Source of the DNA: Lysobacter sp. K5869
GTDB lineage: Bacteria; Pseudomonadota; Gammaproteobacteria; Xanthomonadales; Xanthomonadaceae
Assembly (NCBI RefSeq): GCF_018847975.1
Contig: NZ_CP072597.1
Coordinates: forward strand, 5,805,001 to 5,869,000
Reading direction: 5' to 3'
Length of the DNA stretch: 64,000 nucleotides
Made by a program: the position numbers and the translations under genes
Notes under the pieces: generated by a model
What the model was told of the DNA's origin: nothing
The model's input: the letters and a program-made list of their open reading frames with translations, nothing else
Database searches by the model: none
Part shown: positions 42,410 through 54,600 of the stretch, piece after piece
How positions within the stretch are numbered: position 1 is the first letter of the stretch
How the letters are laid out: every line of letters begins with the position of its first letter

Positions 42410-42874
42410 TCATGCGCGCACGCCCATCCATTGCAGGAAACGGCGCCGCGCCAGTTCGCGCAGCGCCTGCGCCTGGGCCGGATCGACCTGACGCCGGTAG
42501 CCGCCTTCCAGCAGCAACCGGCCCGGACCGTCGGCGAAATCGCTGCGCTTGCTGCCGCGGTCGAGGAATTCCAACCACGCCTTGCCGCTCAGCGTTTCCG
42601 CGGCGCGGTCGCGGCGGCGGCCGGCGCGGCGCAGCAGTTCGGAGATCGCCGCGACTTGCGCGGCCGGGGTGGTGGCGGCGGCCAGCGCTTCGTCGAACAG
42701 ACGCTCGGCCTCGCACCGGCGGCGCGCGCGGCGGCGCTGCCACCACCACGCCGTCAGCCCGACCGCGGCCAGGATCGCCAAGACCAGCCACCAGCCCGGC
42801 GCCAGCGGCCACCACGACGGCGCGCCGGGCAGATGCACGTCGCGCAAGGCCAGGGTCGGTTGCCCCGCCGCCAT
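42410..42874 (-). CDS. DUF4381 family membrane protein
   Basis: A 154-residue protein with one membrane helix (WWLVLAILAAVGLTAWWWQR) near residue 30 and a basic cytoplasmic helical domain (SELLRRAGRRRDRAAETLSG, WLEFLDRG). It is the DUF4381 component regularly found between DUF58 and VWA genes in Bat-type operons. The ATG overlaps the DUF58 stop by four bases; a GTG one codon earlier is in frame but less likely. No enzymatic motif is seen. Confidence 0.87.
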   Translation of the reverse strand: MAAGQPTLALRDVHLPGAPSWWPLAPGWWLVLAILAAVGLTAWWWQRRRARRRCEAERLFDEALAAATTPAAQVAAISELLRRAGRRRDRAAETLSGKAWLEFLDRGSKRSDFADGPGRLLLEGGYRRQVDPAQAQALRELARRRFLQWMGVRA

Positions 42875-43770
42875 CACGCCACCAGCGGCCGCGCGCGGCC
42901 CAGCAGCGGCAGCCAGGATTCGCTGGCCGCGTCGGTCGACAGCGCCTGCACGCGCACGCCGCGCGCCGGCAGTTTTTCCAGCGCCGCTTCGACCGGGCCG
43001 ACGAAATTGGCGTGCCAGCGCTGACGCTGCGCCGGCGCGCCCAGGTCCAGCTCGATGCGCTGGCCGTCGCGGCTGAAGGGCAGCGCGGCGGCGGGCGGCG
43101 CGGTTTCGATCGGGTCGGTCAGCAGCAGCACGATCACTTCGTGGTGCTGGGCCAGCACCGCCCAGCGCCGCTGCGGCAACGCCGCGACGCTGCCGGGTTC
43201 GGCCAGCACCACCATGCGCGAACCGGGGCGCAGCAGGCGCGCGGCGTGGTCGAGGGCGACCTCGAGCCCGGCGTCCTCGGCCGGCGGCTGGGCGTACCAG
43301 CGCACCATCGCGTCAAGCACGCGCAGCGCGCCGCGCGGGCCGCTGCCGGGATTCACCGGCGGCTCGCGCAGGCTGCCGCGCAGCGCGGCGATGCGGTCGC
43401 CGTCGCGCGCCGCGGCCCAGGCCGCGACCGCGCCGGCGCGCGCGGCCTGCACCGACTTGAAGCGCACGCGGGTGCCGAAGTACATCGCCGGCGCGGTGTC
43501 GGCGACGATCAGGCTCAAGCGCTCGCGCTCAGCCTGGAACAATTTGGTGTGGGCGCGGCCGGTGCGCGCGGTCAGCCGCCAGTCGATGTGGCGGGCGTCG
43601 TCGCCGTTGGAGTATTCGCGCGATTCGGCGTACTCCATGCCGCGCCCGCGCAGCGGCGACAACGCCTGCCCGCTGACGCCGTGGCGGCCTTGGCGGGCGC
43701 TGCGGCGGCCGCTCGCGGCGGCGCGCAGCGCCACCAGTTCCGCCAACGTCGGCGCGATTCCTTCGCTCAT
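42874..43770 (-). CDS. DUF58 domain protein of the Bat operon
   Basis: A 298-residue cytoplasmic-looking protein. The signature GRGMEYAESREYSNGDDARHIDWRLTARTG is the defining DUF58 motif, split here as RGMEYAESREYSNGDDARHI plus DWRLTARTG. A VWA-like fold follows, with LIVADTAPAMYFG at the position of the metal motif (D-T-A-P-A, not DxSxS, so probably no metal). LLLTDPIE is the next strand. It is placed directly after the MoxR gene, the usual order. Confidence 0.9.
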   Translation of the reverse strand: MSEGIAPTLAELVALRAAASGRRSARQGRHGVSGQALSPLRGRGMEYAESREYSNGDDARHIDWRLTARTGRAHTKLFQAERERLSLIVADTAPAMYFGTRVRFKSVQAARAGAVAAWAAARDGDRIAALRGSLREPPVNPGSGPRGALRVLDAMVRWYAQPPAEDAGLEVALDHAARLLRPGSRMVVLAEPGSVAALPQRRWAVLAQHHEVIVLLLTDPIETAPPAAALPFSRDGQRIELDLGAPAQRQRWHANFVGPVEAALEKLPARGVRVQALSTDAASESWLPLLGRARPLVA

Positions 43771-43825
43771 CGATCCGTCCCGAAGCCCATGTCCGTTGCC
43801 GCGTGCGACCGTCGCGATGCGACGA

Positions 43826-44845
<1,020 letters not shown>

Positions 44846-45114
44846 CCGGAATCCATTGCGGGCGAAACGGGCAAGCGTGCGGGGCACGGCTTGCAGCGGT
44901 CGGGGCGATTTTGACCGAAGTTCGGCCCCGAGGTTCAACGGGCGGCGCGACGCGGCGGCTTTGCCCGCGATTTCGACGGCCTGCGCCCGACGTTAACAGG
45001 TCGGCGAAAGGTTCCGCGAGCGCTCCACGGCGGCCGCGGCGTCGGCGCCGGGCCGCATACGCCGCCGGCCGGCGCCCATCCGGGGCGGCGGCCGCGACGG
45101 TCCCACAAACGCGA

Positions 45115-45134
45115 AGAGGGCCCGAAGGCCCTCT
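45115..45134 (-). terminator. Hairpin downstream of pilQ
   Basis: AGAGGGCC, a four-base loop and GGCCCTCT, followed on the minus strand by TCGCGTTTGT. The U-tract is short, so it is a modest terminator for the pil operon. The bases from here to the MoxR start hold nothing else recognisable. Confidence 0.55.
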
Positions 45135-45152
45135 CCAGCGGCACGCGGCGCG

Positions 45153-47264
45153 TCAGCGCTGCGCGACCTTCATCACCTTCGGCGTCACGAAGATCAGCAG
45201 CTCGGCCTTGTCCTTGCTGCGGCTCTTCTTCTTGAACAGGTTGCCGAGGAACGGGATGTCGGCCAGGAACGGCACCTTCTGCAGATCGGTGCGGTCCTTG
45301 AACTCGTACACGCCGCCGATCACGACGGTCTGGCCGTCTTCCACCAGCACCGCGGTGTTGATGTTGCGCTTGTTGATCTGCGGCACGTCGCCGATCGAGG
45401 TGTTGATGTAACCGTCGATCTCGTCCTTCTTGACGTCGAGGTTCAGGAACACGCGGCCGTCGTTGGTGATGGTCGGGTTGACCTTCATCTCCATCAGCAC
45501 GTCCTTGAACTGGACGTTCGGGATCGGGATGTTGTTGCCGCCCTGCTGCGGGGCGATGGTCACGTAGCCGACTTCCTTACCCTGGCTGATCACCGCCTCG
45601 CGCTGGTTGCTGGTGACCACGCGCGGGTTGGACACGACTTCGCCGCGACCTTCGGTCTGCATCGCGGTGAATTCCATATCCAGGTTGACGTACTTGCCCA
45701 GGATGGTGAAGGCGAGCGCGCCGGCCGGATTCACCCGGGCCAGATTGGTGTTGAGGCTGGCCGGGAACAGGAACGCCGGGTTGGTGATGGTCTGCAGCAG
45801 GTTGCGGGCCTGATCGCGCAACGCGGTGCCCTTGGCGATGTCGCCGCGGGCTTCGGCGTCGACCGCGTCCTGAATCAGGCCGCGCGACTGCTTGCCGATC
45901 AGGTCGTTCTTGGCCGCGGTGTTGCGGTAGTTGTTGATGCTGTCCAGCGTGCCGCTGGTGATCACGTCGCCCTTCTGGCCCGACACGCCGAAACGCGCGC
46001 CCAGATCGCGGGCGAAGCTTTCGGTGGCGATGACGATGCGGGCTTCGATCAGGACCTGATCGACCGGACGGTCGATGACCTTGATCAACTCCTTCATCTG
46101 CGCGACTTTCTTCGGAATGTCGCTGATCATCAGGGTGTTGGTGCGCTCGTCCGCCACCAAGCGTCCGCGCGGCGAGAGGAAGCCGTTCTCGTTGCTGGTG
46201 CCGCCGCCGCTGCCGTTGCCGCCACCGCTGCTGCCGCCGATGCCCTTGGCCTCGGTCAGTGCCTTATAGATCTGTGCGGCGTTGTGGTAGTTGACCTGCA
46301 CGTACTCCGTGACCAGGTCGACGCGGTTGTCGAGCGCGATGCGCGCGTCCTCGCGGTCCTGCTCGTACTTGGCCACTTCGGCCTGCGGCGCGACCCACAC
46401 CACGTTGCCGCTGCGGCGCTTGTCCAAGCCCTTGGCCTGCAGGACGATGTCCAGCGCCTGATCCCACGGCACGTTGACCAGACGCAGGGTCACATTGCCC
46501 TGCACGGTGTCGGCGGCGACGATGTTGAGGTTGGATTCCTCGGCGACCAACTGCAGCACGGTGCGCACCGGCACGTCCTGGAAGTTGAAGGTCACCGGGC
46601 GGCCGGAGTAGCTGCGCACGCCGGCGACGTTGCTGCCGCCGATCGTGCCCGAGGTCGGCGCGGCGTTGGACGCCGGCTTCGCGCCGGCGGCGCCGACCGC
46701 GCGGTTGCCCGCGTCGGCGCTGCGCGGCACGACTTCGACGATGTAGTCGCGGCCGGTCTGGTAGGCCATCGTGTCGTAGGCGCCGGAGGTGTTGAGCACC
46801 AGCTGCGAGCCGGTGCCGCTGGCGCGCGCGTCGATGCGCTGGACCGGGGTGGCGAAGTCGGCGACGTTGAGCGGGCGCTGCAGCTCCGCCGGCAACTTGG
46901 CGTTGCCCACGTCGATGGTCACCTGCGAGCCCTGGCTGCGCATGTCGGGGACCGCGCCGTCGCCGCTGAAGCGCACGATCAGCTTGCCGGAGCCGCCGTC
47001 GCCGCGCTTGAAGTCGATGTTGGCGACCGCGATCGCGCCGGGCAGTTGCTTGGCCGGGTCAAAGCTCGGGGTCGGTGCGACCGCGGGGGCCGGCGCCATG
47101 GCCGGCTTGGCCGCGGCGGCGACCGGTTCGGCGGCGTTGACCGCGCTGATGCCGGCCAGCAGACCGAGCGCGAGCCCGGCCAGACGGGGCGCGGCCATGC
47201 GGGCGCCGGATGCCATGGGGCGTCGGTCCGACGGCATGCGGTTGGCGTTGAATACGATCATCAT
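45153..47264 (-). CDS. pilQ: Type IV pilus secretin
   Basis: Outer-membrane channel through which the type IV pilus passes, 703 residues. Order of parts: signal sequence (PRLAGLALGLLAGISAVNAA), an AMIN peptidoglycan-binding domain (about 75-180, IAVANIDFKRGDG), N0/STN domain (VTFNFQDVPVRTVLQLVAEE), N1 domain interrupted by a Gly/Ser-rich loop (GGSSGGGNGSGGGTSNENG), and the secretin domain. The secretin domain carries LIEARIVIATE, GEVVSNPRVVTSNQ, VLVEDGQTVVIGGVYE and VPFLADIPFLGNLFK. AAGGGGA lies five bases before the first ATG; a second ATG follows directly. It is last in pilMNOPQ. Confidence 0.97.
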   Translation of the reverse strand: MMIVFNANRMPSDRRPMASGARMAAPRLAGLALGLLAGISAVNAAEPVAAAAKPAMAPAPAVAPTPSFDPAKQLPGAIAVANIDFKRGDGGSGKLIVRFSGDGAVPDMRSQGSQVTIDVGNAKLPAELQRPLNVADFATPVQRIDARASGTGSQLVLNTSGAYDTMAYQTGRDYIVEVVPRSADAGNRAVGAAGAKPASNAAPTSGTIGGSNVAGVRSYSGRPVTFNFQDVPVRTVLQLVAEESNLNIVAADTVQGNVTLRLVNVPWDQALDIVLQAKGLDKRRSGNVVWVAPQAEVAKYEQDREDARIALDNRVDLVTEYVQVNYHNAAQIYKALTEAKGIGGSSGGGNGSGGGTSNENGFLSPRGRLVADERTNTLMISDIPKKVAQMKELIKVIDRPVDQVLIEARIVIATESFARDLGARFGVSGQKGDVITSGTLDSINNYRNTAAKNDLIGKQSRGLIQDAVDAEARGDIAKGTALRDQARNLLQTITNPAFLFPASLNTNLARVNPAGALAFTILGKYVNLDMEFTAMQTEGRGEVVSNPRVVTSNQREAVISQGKEVGYVTIAPQQGGNNIPIPNVQFKDVLMEMKVNPTITNDGRVFLNLDVKKDEIDGYINTSIGDVPQINKRNINTAVLVEDGQTVVIGGVYEFKDRTDLQKVPFLADIPFLGNLFKKKSRSKDKAELLIFVTPKVMKVAQR

Positions 47265-47273
47265 GCAATCCCC

Positions 47274-47828
47274 TTATTGATCTTCCAGCGCCACGGAAGC
47301 CGGACGTTCCAGCCAGCCGCCTGCGCCATCCGGCACCAGTTCCACCAAGTCGATGCGCTCCTCAGACACGCCGGTCACACGACCGTCGTTCTGCCCCATG
47401 TACGCACCGGGTCGAACACGATAAGTCACTTTGTCCGGCGCCATCACCAGCGCCACGACGTTCTTGCCGCTGCCCAAGGTGCCGACCATGTCCAGGCCGT
47501 CGAGCGGGAACGCTTCGAGCGGCTGCTTGCGGCGCACCTTGTCCGGACGCGGGCCGGAGCTGGTGTCCTCGTCGGTGAAGGCGGTGCTGAACGGGTCGCG
47601 CATGTCTTGCGCGGCGTATTCGAACGTCTCGAACTGCTGCATCACCGGCAGCGGATCCAGCGGCGGCGCCGGGCGCGCCTTGACCTCGGCGACCCACTTC
47701 TCGAGGTTGGGCGCCTCGCCGGGCGTGCTGGTGATGCTGCGGAAACAACCGGTGGCCGACAGCGCCAGGACCACGGCGCAGGCGGCGGCCAGGCGGGAGA
47801 CCGATCGCGACGAAGCTTGCTCGCGCAT
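47274..47828 (-). CDS. pilP: Type IV pilus lipoprotein PilP
   Basis: Inner-membrane lipoprotein that links the PilMNO platform to the PilQ secretin. It has 184 residues, with a lipoprotein signal ending ALSATGC. A flexible segment follows (VKARPAPPLDPLPVMQQFE), then the compact beta domain starting DMRDPFSTAF and containing LDMVGTLGSGKNVVALV and YMGQNDGRVTGVSEERIDLV. It begins two bases after the pilO stop and ends nine bases before the pilQ start. Confidence 0.95.
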   Translation of the reverse strand: MREQASSRSVSRLAAACAVVLALSATGCFRSITSTPGEAPNLEKWVAEVKARPAPPLDPLPVMQQFETFEYAAQDMRDPFSTAFTDEDTSSGPRPDKVRRKQPLEAFPLDGLDMVGTLGSGKNVVALVMAPDKVTYRVRPGAYMGQNDGRVTGVSEERIDLVELVPDGAGGWLERPASVALEDQ

Positions 47829-47830
47829 GA

Positions 47831-48532
47831 TCAGGTGCCCTCCTTCTTGTCGGCGGGCTTGGACGCGGCGCCGGCGGAACCGTCGGCGGGCGGGCTCTGA
47901 GCGGCCATCTCTTCCTCGTCCAGATAACGATAGGTCTTGACCGTGCCGGCCAGTTCCAGCGGGCTGTTCGGGGTGATGCCGCCCGCGGCGTCCTTATTGT
48001 TGTTGCCCTTGGGCTTCAGCGAGATGTCGTGCATGGTCATGATGACCACGCGCGGCAGCGAGGCCACGCCGCTGACGAAGGCGCCGAACTGATGGTAGGT
48101 ACCAACCATGCGCAGGGCGATCGGCTTCTCGGCGTAGAACTCCTTGGGAACTTCCGCGCCGGGCTGGAACAGTTCGTTGGAGATGCCGGTGGCCAGCGCG
48201 GTCTGCGAGATGTCGACGATCAGGTCGGGCATTTCGGTCTTGCTGGGCAGCTGGCGCAGCATCTGCTGCAGTTGCTGTTCCATCTGCGCGAGCTGCTGCT
48301 TGAGCGGCTCCAGGTTGGCGGCGCGGCCCTGCTTGGTCTCGAAGGTCTGGCGCAGCTCGGATTCCTTGCGCTCCAGGCCTTCCAGCTCGGTGCGCTTGTC
48401 GCTGACGAACAGGTACCAGGCCAGGCCGACGATGATCAGGCCGACCACCGCGCAGAACACGATCTGCGCCTGCTTCGGCCAGCTGCCGATGTTGTTGAAG
48501 TCCAAGTTCTTCATCGAAGCCTTCTTGCTCAC
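47831..48532 (-). CDS. pilO: Type IV pilus inner-membrane protein PilO
   Basis: Bitopic membrane protein that pairs with PilN in the alignment complex, 233 residues. Cytoplasmic start MSKKASMKNLDFNNIGSWP, helix IVFCAVVGLIIVGLAWYLFV, periplasmic coiled coil (ELEGLERKESELRQTFETKQ), then a ferredoxin-like domain and a flexible charged tail. The start is GTG: it overlaps the pilN stop as GTGA and has GGAG seven bases upstream. An internal ATG six codons later has no such site. Confidence 0.94.
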   Translation of the reverse strand: MSKKASMKNLDFNNIGSWPKQAQIVFCAVVGLIIVGLAWYLFVSDKRTELEGLERKESELRQTFETKQGRAANLEPLKQQLAQMEQQLQQMLRQLPSKTEMPDLIVDISQTALATGISNELFQPGAEVPKEFYAEKPIALRMVGTYHQFGAFVSGVASLPRVVIMTMHDISLKPKGNNNKDAAGGITPNSPLELAGTVKTYRYLDEEEMAAQSPPADGSAGAASKPADKKEGT

Positions 48533-49349
48533 GACGCGGCTCCAGTCTTGGTGGGGGCGGCCGCGGGCGCGGCGGGCTTGGCCGGAGCGGCGGCGGGCGC
48601 GGCGGGCTTGGCCGCCGGCTGCGCGGCCGGCGCGGCGGGCGCCTGACCGGGCTTGGCCGCAGCCGGAGCGCCCGGAGCGGCGCCTGCCGGAGCGGCACCC
48701 GCCGGGGCGGCGGCCGGAGCGGCCGTGCCGTTAGCCGGAGCGCCGGCGGCCGGAGCGGCGGCGGGCGCATCGGGGATGCCGTCGCCGTCCTCGTCCTTGG
48801 GCGCGTTCGGATTGGCCAGCTTCACGGTCAGCTTGAACTCGTACGGCAAGCCCTTACCACCACCGTCCTTCGCTTCGATGATGGTCAGGTCCGGCTTGGT
48901 CATCCAGCCGGAGGTCTCGAGCGTGCGCATGTAGGTACTGACGCGGGCGTTGGACTGCGCGCGGCCTTCCAGGGTCAGCGTCTCGGCGTCCTGCTTGATC
49001 GCGGTCAGCACCGCGCCGTCGGGGATGGTGCGCACCAGCGAATCGAACAGGTGCACCATCTGCGAACGGTTGGACTGCAGCTTCTCGATCACTTCCTTGC
49101 GCGCGAGCAGCTTGGACTTCTTCTTGTCGAGCTCCTCGATCTCCTTGATCTTCTTGTCGACTTCGACGATCTGGCCGTCGAGGAAATCGTTGCGCTTCTG
49201 CTGGCCGCTGATTTCGTTGCTGTAATAGAAAACGATCAGCACCGACAGCGCCGCCGCGGCCAGGGCCGACAGGCCCAGCATCGCGCCGAATTCCTTCTGC
49301 CGGGCCTTGCGGCGCTCGGCGCGCCACGGGAGGAGGTTGATGCGTGCCA

Positions 49350-49350
<1 letters not shown>
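48529..49350 (-). CDS. pilN: Type IV pilus inner-membrane protein PilN, with long Ala/Pro tail
   Basis: Partner of PilO and PilM. The conserved cytoplasmic MARINLLPWRAERR motif binds PilM. The helix is at about 22-43, then a periplasmic coiled coil (VDKKIKEIEELDKKKSKLLA) and a ferredoxin-like domain up to about residue 180. The protein has 273 residues, about 80 more than classic PilN. The extra part opens with DEDGDGIPD (186-194), which fits a DxDxDGxxD calcium-loop pattern. It continues as an almost pure Ala/Pro/Gly/Lys tail. The ATG shares one base with the pilM stop. Confidence 0.94.
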
Positions 49351-50996
<1,646 letters not shown>

Positions 50997-53543
50997 ATGT
51001 CCCGACTTCGCCGTTGGCTGCGCTGGGCGCTGTACGCGTTCATCGGCGCGGCCCTGCTGGGCGCGATCGCGCTCGGCACGCTGTACTACCTGATCGTGCC
51101 CAAGCTCCCGGACGTCGAGACCCTGCGCACGATCGAGCTGCAGGAGCCGATGTACGTCTACGCCCGCGACGGCCGCCTGATGGCGATGTTCGGCGAGACC
51201 CGGCGCTACCCGGTGGCGATCGAGGACGTGCCCGACCGCCTCAAGAACGCGTTCATCGCGATCGAGGACTCGCGCTTCTACACCCACCACGGCATCGACT
51301 ACAAAGGCATCGCCCGCGCGGTGTGGCTGCTGGCCACCACCGACGACAAGCGCGTGCCCGGCGGCTCGACCATCACCCAGCAGGTCGCGCGCCAGTACTT
51401 CCTGAGCTCGGAATACAGCTACAAGCGCAAGCTCGGCGAGATGCTGCTGGCGATGCGCATGGAGCGCGAGCTGAGCAAGGACGAGATCTTCGAGCTGTAC
51501 TTGAACAAGAGCTTCTTCGGCAACCGCGCCTACGGCGTGGGCGCAGCGGCCGAGTTCTACTACGGCAAGAAGATGAGCGAGCTGAGCCTGGACGAGATGG
51601 CCTCGCTCGCCGGCATTCCGAAGTTCCCGTCCAGCGGCAACCCGCTGAGCAATCCCGACCGCGCCAAGATCCGTCGCGACTACATCCTCGACCGCATGGC
51701 CGAGCAGAACTTCATCCCGCGCGCCGAGGCCGACGCGGCCAAGGCCGTACCGATGCACGCGACGCCGCACGAGCGTCCGGTCGAGGTCTACGCGCCGTAC
51801 GTGGCCGAAATGGTGCGCCAGGAAATGGTCGCTCGTTACGGCGCCGAGGCGCTGACCAAGGGCTACCACGTCACCACCACCATCGATCCTGAGCTGCAGA
51901 TCGCGGCCGACAAGGCGATCCGCGACGGCCTGTCGGTGTACGACCGCCGCCACGGCTGGCACGGCGTGGAGCAGCACTTCGAGCTGGCGCCGAGCGAAGA
52001 CGCCACCGCCGCGCGCGTGCGCCTGCGCGGCATCCCGGCGCAGGCCAATCTGCTGCCGTCGGTGGTGTTGTCGGTGGCCGGCTCGCAGGCCAACGTGGTC
52101 CTCGCCGACGGCACCGAGCTGAGCCTGGGCGACAAGCAAGGCTTCCTCGGCCGCAGCCCCGGCAGCCTGCTCAAGCGCGGCGACCTCGCCCGCATCGCCA
52201 AGACCGAAACCCTCGCCGCCGAGCCCAAGCCCGGCGAAACGCCGGCGCCGCCGACGGTGAGCTATCGCCTGGATCAGCTGCCGCAAGCGCAGGCCGCGCT
52301 GGTCTCGCTGGAACCGAGCAACGGCGCGCTGCGCGCGTTGTCCGGCGGCTACAGCTTCGCCGGCGCCAAGTTCAACCGCGCCACCCAGGCGCGGCGCCAG
52401 CCGGGTTCGAGCTTCAAGCCGTTCGTGTACGCGGCCGCGTTCGAACGCGGCTACAACCCGGCCTCGATCGTGCTCGACGCGCCGGTGGTGTTCAAGGACC
52501 GCCGCGGCCACATCTGGCGCCCGCAGAACGACAGCGGCAACTTCGCCGGCCCGATGCGCGTGCGCGAGGCGATGGTGCAGTCGCGCAATCTGGTCTCGGT
52601 GCGTTTGCTCGACGCGATCGGCGTCGACTTCGCGCGCAAGTACATCAGCCACTTCGGTTTCGACATCGAGCAACTGCCGCCGAACCTGTCGATGTCGCTG
52701 GGCACCGCCTCGCTGACGCCGCTGTCGGTCGCGCGCGGCTACGCCACCTTCGCCAACGGCGGTTTCCGCGTCGATCCGTGGTTCATCGACGAGGTCAAGG
52801 ACCGCGCCGGCGCCGTGGTGTTCAAGGAAAAACCCGCCACCGCCTGCGCGCAGTGCGTCGGCCGCGGCGGCACCGCGAGCGCGGCGCTGCCGGCCAACAA
52901 CATCGTCGACGGTTTCAATCTCGGCCCCGCGCCGGGCGCGGTCGCCGACGCCAAGAAGCCCGACCCGAAGGCGGCCAAGGACAAGGACAAGAAGAAGGAC
53001 AAGCCCGAAGAGCCGGCGAAGAAGCTCACGCCGGAAGAGATCGCGCAGATCAAGGTCGCGCCGCGCGCGATCGACGACCGCATCGCTTACCAGATCGTTT
53101 CGATGCTGCGCGACGTGGTCAAGCGCGGCACCGGCACCGCGGCCAAGGTGCTCGGCCGCGACGACGTCGGCGGCAAGACCGGTTCGACCAACGATCACCG
53201 CGACGCGTGGTTCTCCGGCTTCGGCGGCCCCTACGTCACCACGGTCTGGGTCGGCCGCGACAACTACAAGTCGCTGGGCTACCGCGAGTACGGCGGCAAG
53301 GCCGCGCTGCCGATCTGGATCGACTACATGCGCGTCGCGCTCAAGGATCAGCCGATCCACGACAACGAGCCGCCGGAAGGCATGGTCAAGGTGTCGGTCG
53401 GCGCCAACGGCTCGCTGATTCCCGACGGCGCCGGCGGCATCGTCGAGTGGGTCAAGGCCGAGGATCTGGAGCGCATGCAGACCTACACCGACTACGGCAC
53501 CGAGGAGAAGGCGCCGTCGGAAGAGTCGTTCGACATCTTCTGA
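50997..53543 (+). CDS. mrcA: Penicillin-binding protein 1A (bifunctional peptidoglycan synthase)
   Basis: Builds and cross-links peptidoglycan. 848 residues. An N-terminal helix ([20 protein letters not shown]) precedes the glycosyltransferase domain: catalytic Glu in [43 protein letters not shown]. The transpeptidase domain has the catalytic S471xxK (PGSSFKPF), SRN (VQSRNLVS) and K727TG (GGKTGSTND). Two features are unusual: a close Cys pair (CAQC, 617-620), and a highly charged Lys/Asp/Glu/Pro insert (about 650-680, [18 protein letters not shown]) between the SRN and KTG motifs. Its position opposite pilM is the common gammaproteobacterial arrangement. Confidence 0.97.
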   Translation: MSRLRRWLRWALYAFIGAALLGAIALGTLYYLIVPKLPDVETLRTIELQEPMYVYARDGRLMAMFGETRRYPVAIEDVPDRLKNAFIAIEDSRFYTHHGIDYKGIARAVWLLATTDDKRVPGGSTITQQVARQYFLSSEYSYKRKLGEMLLAMRMERELSKDEIFELYLNKSFFGNRAYGVGAAAEFYYGKKMSELSLDEMASLAGIPKFPSSGNPLSNPDRAKIRRDYILDRMAEQNFIPRAEADAAKAVPMHATPHERPVEVYAPYVAEMVRQEMVARYGAEALTKGYHVTTTIDPELQIAADKAIRDGLSVYDRRHGWHGVEQHFELAPSEDATAARVRLRGIPAQANLLPSVVLSVAGSQANVVLADGTELSLGDKQGFLGRSPGSLLKRGDLARIAKTETLAAEPKPGETPAPPTVSYRLDQLPQAQAALVSLEPSNGALRALSGGYSFAGAKFNRATQARRQPGSSFKPFVYAAAFERGYNPASIVLDAPVVFKDRRGHIWRPQNDSGNFAGPMRVREAMVQSRNLVSVRLLDAIGVDFARKYISHFGFDIEQLPPNLSMSLGTASLTPLSVARGYATFANGGFRVDPWFIDEVKDRAGAVVFKEKPATACAQCVGRGGTASAALPANNIVDGFNLGPAPGAVADAKKPDPKAAKDKDKKKDKPEEPAKKLTPEEIAQIKVAPRAIDDRIAYQIVSMLRDVVKRGTGTAAKVLGRDDVGGKTGSTNDHRDAWFSGFGGPYVTTVWVGRDNYKSLGYREYGGKAALPIWIDYMRVALKDQPIHDNEPPEGMVKVSVGANGSLIPDGAGGIVEWVKAEDLERMQTYTDYGTEEKAPSEESFDIF

Positions 53544-53570
53544 TCGCGCGCCGCGATCGTCGCGAACCCG

Positions 53571-53603
53571 AAAGCCGCACGCCTCGCGCGTGCGGCTTTT
53601 TTC
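53571..53603 (+). terminator. Rho-independent terminator of mrcA
   Basis: AAAGCCGCACGC and GCGTGCGGCTTT form a 12-pair stem followed by a run of six T. It starts 28 bases past the stop. Beyond it to 53845 there is only a weak promoter candidate (TTGCCG, 16 bases, TAGCTT) for the next gene. Confidence 0.92.
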
Positions 53604-53845
53604 TTGCGCGGCCGCTGCGCGCAGGCGCTTCGCCGTGGGATCGCCGACCGCCCGGACCAAGAGCCACACGGCCTTCGCGCCGCGCTAACGCCCGCCTGAA
53701 CGCCGCCCGCGTGCCCGTTCTGGCGTCTCGCCGCGCACACCGGTTCAGACATTGCCGGGCCGCACGGACGTGCTAGCTTTGGGCTGCCGGCGCGACCCGG
53801 CCGCGGCGAGCGCCCTCGCCGTGACGTGCCCGCCCGGAGGTCGAG

Positions 53846-54499
53846 ATGCACCAGGCCCGACAGCACGCGCACCAGCATGCCCAGACCCGCACCCGCGAAC
53901 GCCGCCGCAGCGTGGCCCACGAAGCGGCCAGGCTCATGGCCGAAAGCGGATTCCGCGATTACCACCAAGCCAAGCTCAAGGCCGCCGAACGGCTCGGCAT
54001 CTTCGACGATGCCTCGCTGCCGGCCAACCGAGAAATCGAAGACGCGCTGCGCGAGTACCAGCGCCTGTTCCAGCGCGAGCACGCCGACGGCCTGCGCCAG
54101 CGCCGCGAAGCCGCGCTGCGCGCGATGGAGTTCTTCGCCGCGTTCGAGCCGCGTCTGGTCGGCCCGGTGCTCGACGGCACCGCCGACGCGCGCAGCCCGG
54201 TCGCGCTGCATTTGTACTGCGACGATTTCGAGGCGGTGCCGCGCTTTCTCGAACAACACCACATCCCCGCCGAAACCCGCGAACGCCGCCTGCGCCTGGA
54301 TCGCGAGCGCAGCGAGGAGTTTCCGGTGTGGGTGTTCAGCGCCGAGGATCTCGGCTTCGACCTGACCGTGCTGCCGCTGGACGTGCTGCGTCAGGCGCCG
54401 CTGTCCAACGTCGACGAGAAGCCGATGAAGCGCGCTTCGGCCGCGCAGCTGCGGCAGTTGCTGACCGAAGAGGACATCGCGCTGTTCGAGCGAGGGTAA
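53846..54499 (+). CDS. Conserved protein of unknown function
   Basis: A 217-residue soluble protein that I do not recognise as a named family. Start supported by GGAGG five bases before the ATG. The N-terminus is His/Gln/Arg-rich (MHQARQHAHQHAQTRTRERR). Helical segments follow (HQAKLKAAERLGIF; DALREYQRLFQREHADGLRQ), then an alpha/beta-looking part (RLVGPVLDGTADARSPVALH, YCDDFEAVPRFLEQHHIP). The GPVLDG...VALHLYCDD pattern is faintly like a nucleotidyltransferase fold, but the GSxxxGxxxxxSDxD motif is absent. It ends TEEDIALFERG. No signal peptide. It has its own terminator-bounded promoter region. Confidence 0.75.
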   Translation: MHQARQHAHQHAQTRTRERRRSVAHEAARLMAESGFRDYHQAKLKAAERLGIFDDASLPANREIEDALREYQRLFQREHADGLRQRREAALRAMEFFAAFEPRLVGPVLDGTADARSPVALHLYCDDFEAVPRFLEQHHIPAETRERRLRLDRERSEEFPVWVFSAEDLGFDLTVLPLDVLRQAPLSNVDEKPMKRASAAQLRQLLTEEDIALFERG

Positions 54500-54600
54500 G
54501 CGCGGAAGGTCAATTTCCCCGTGGTTTTTAGCGATTTCGGCGATGCGCGCAAGGCGCGTCGCCGGATGCGGCGACGGCGTCGAAAGGAATCGAAGCGATC

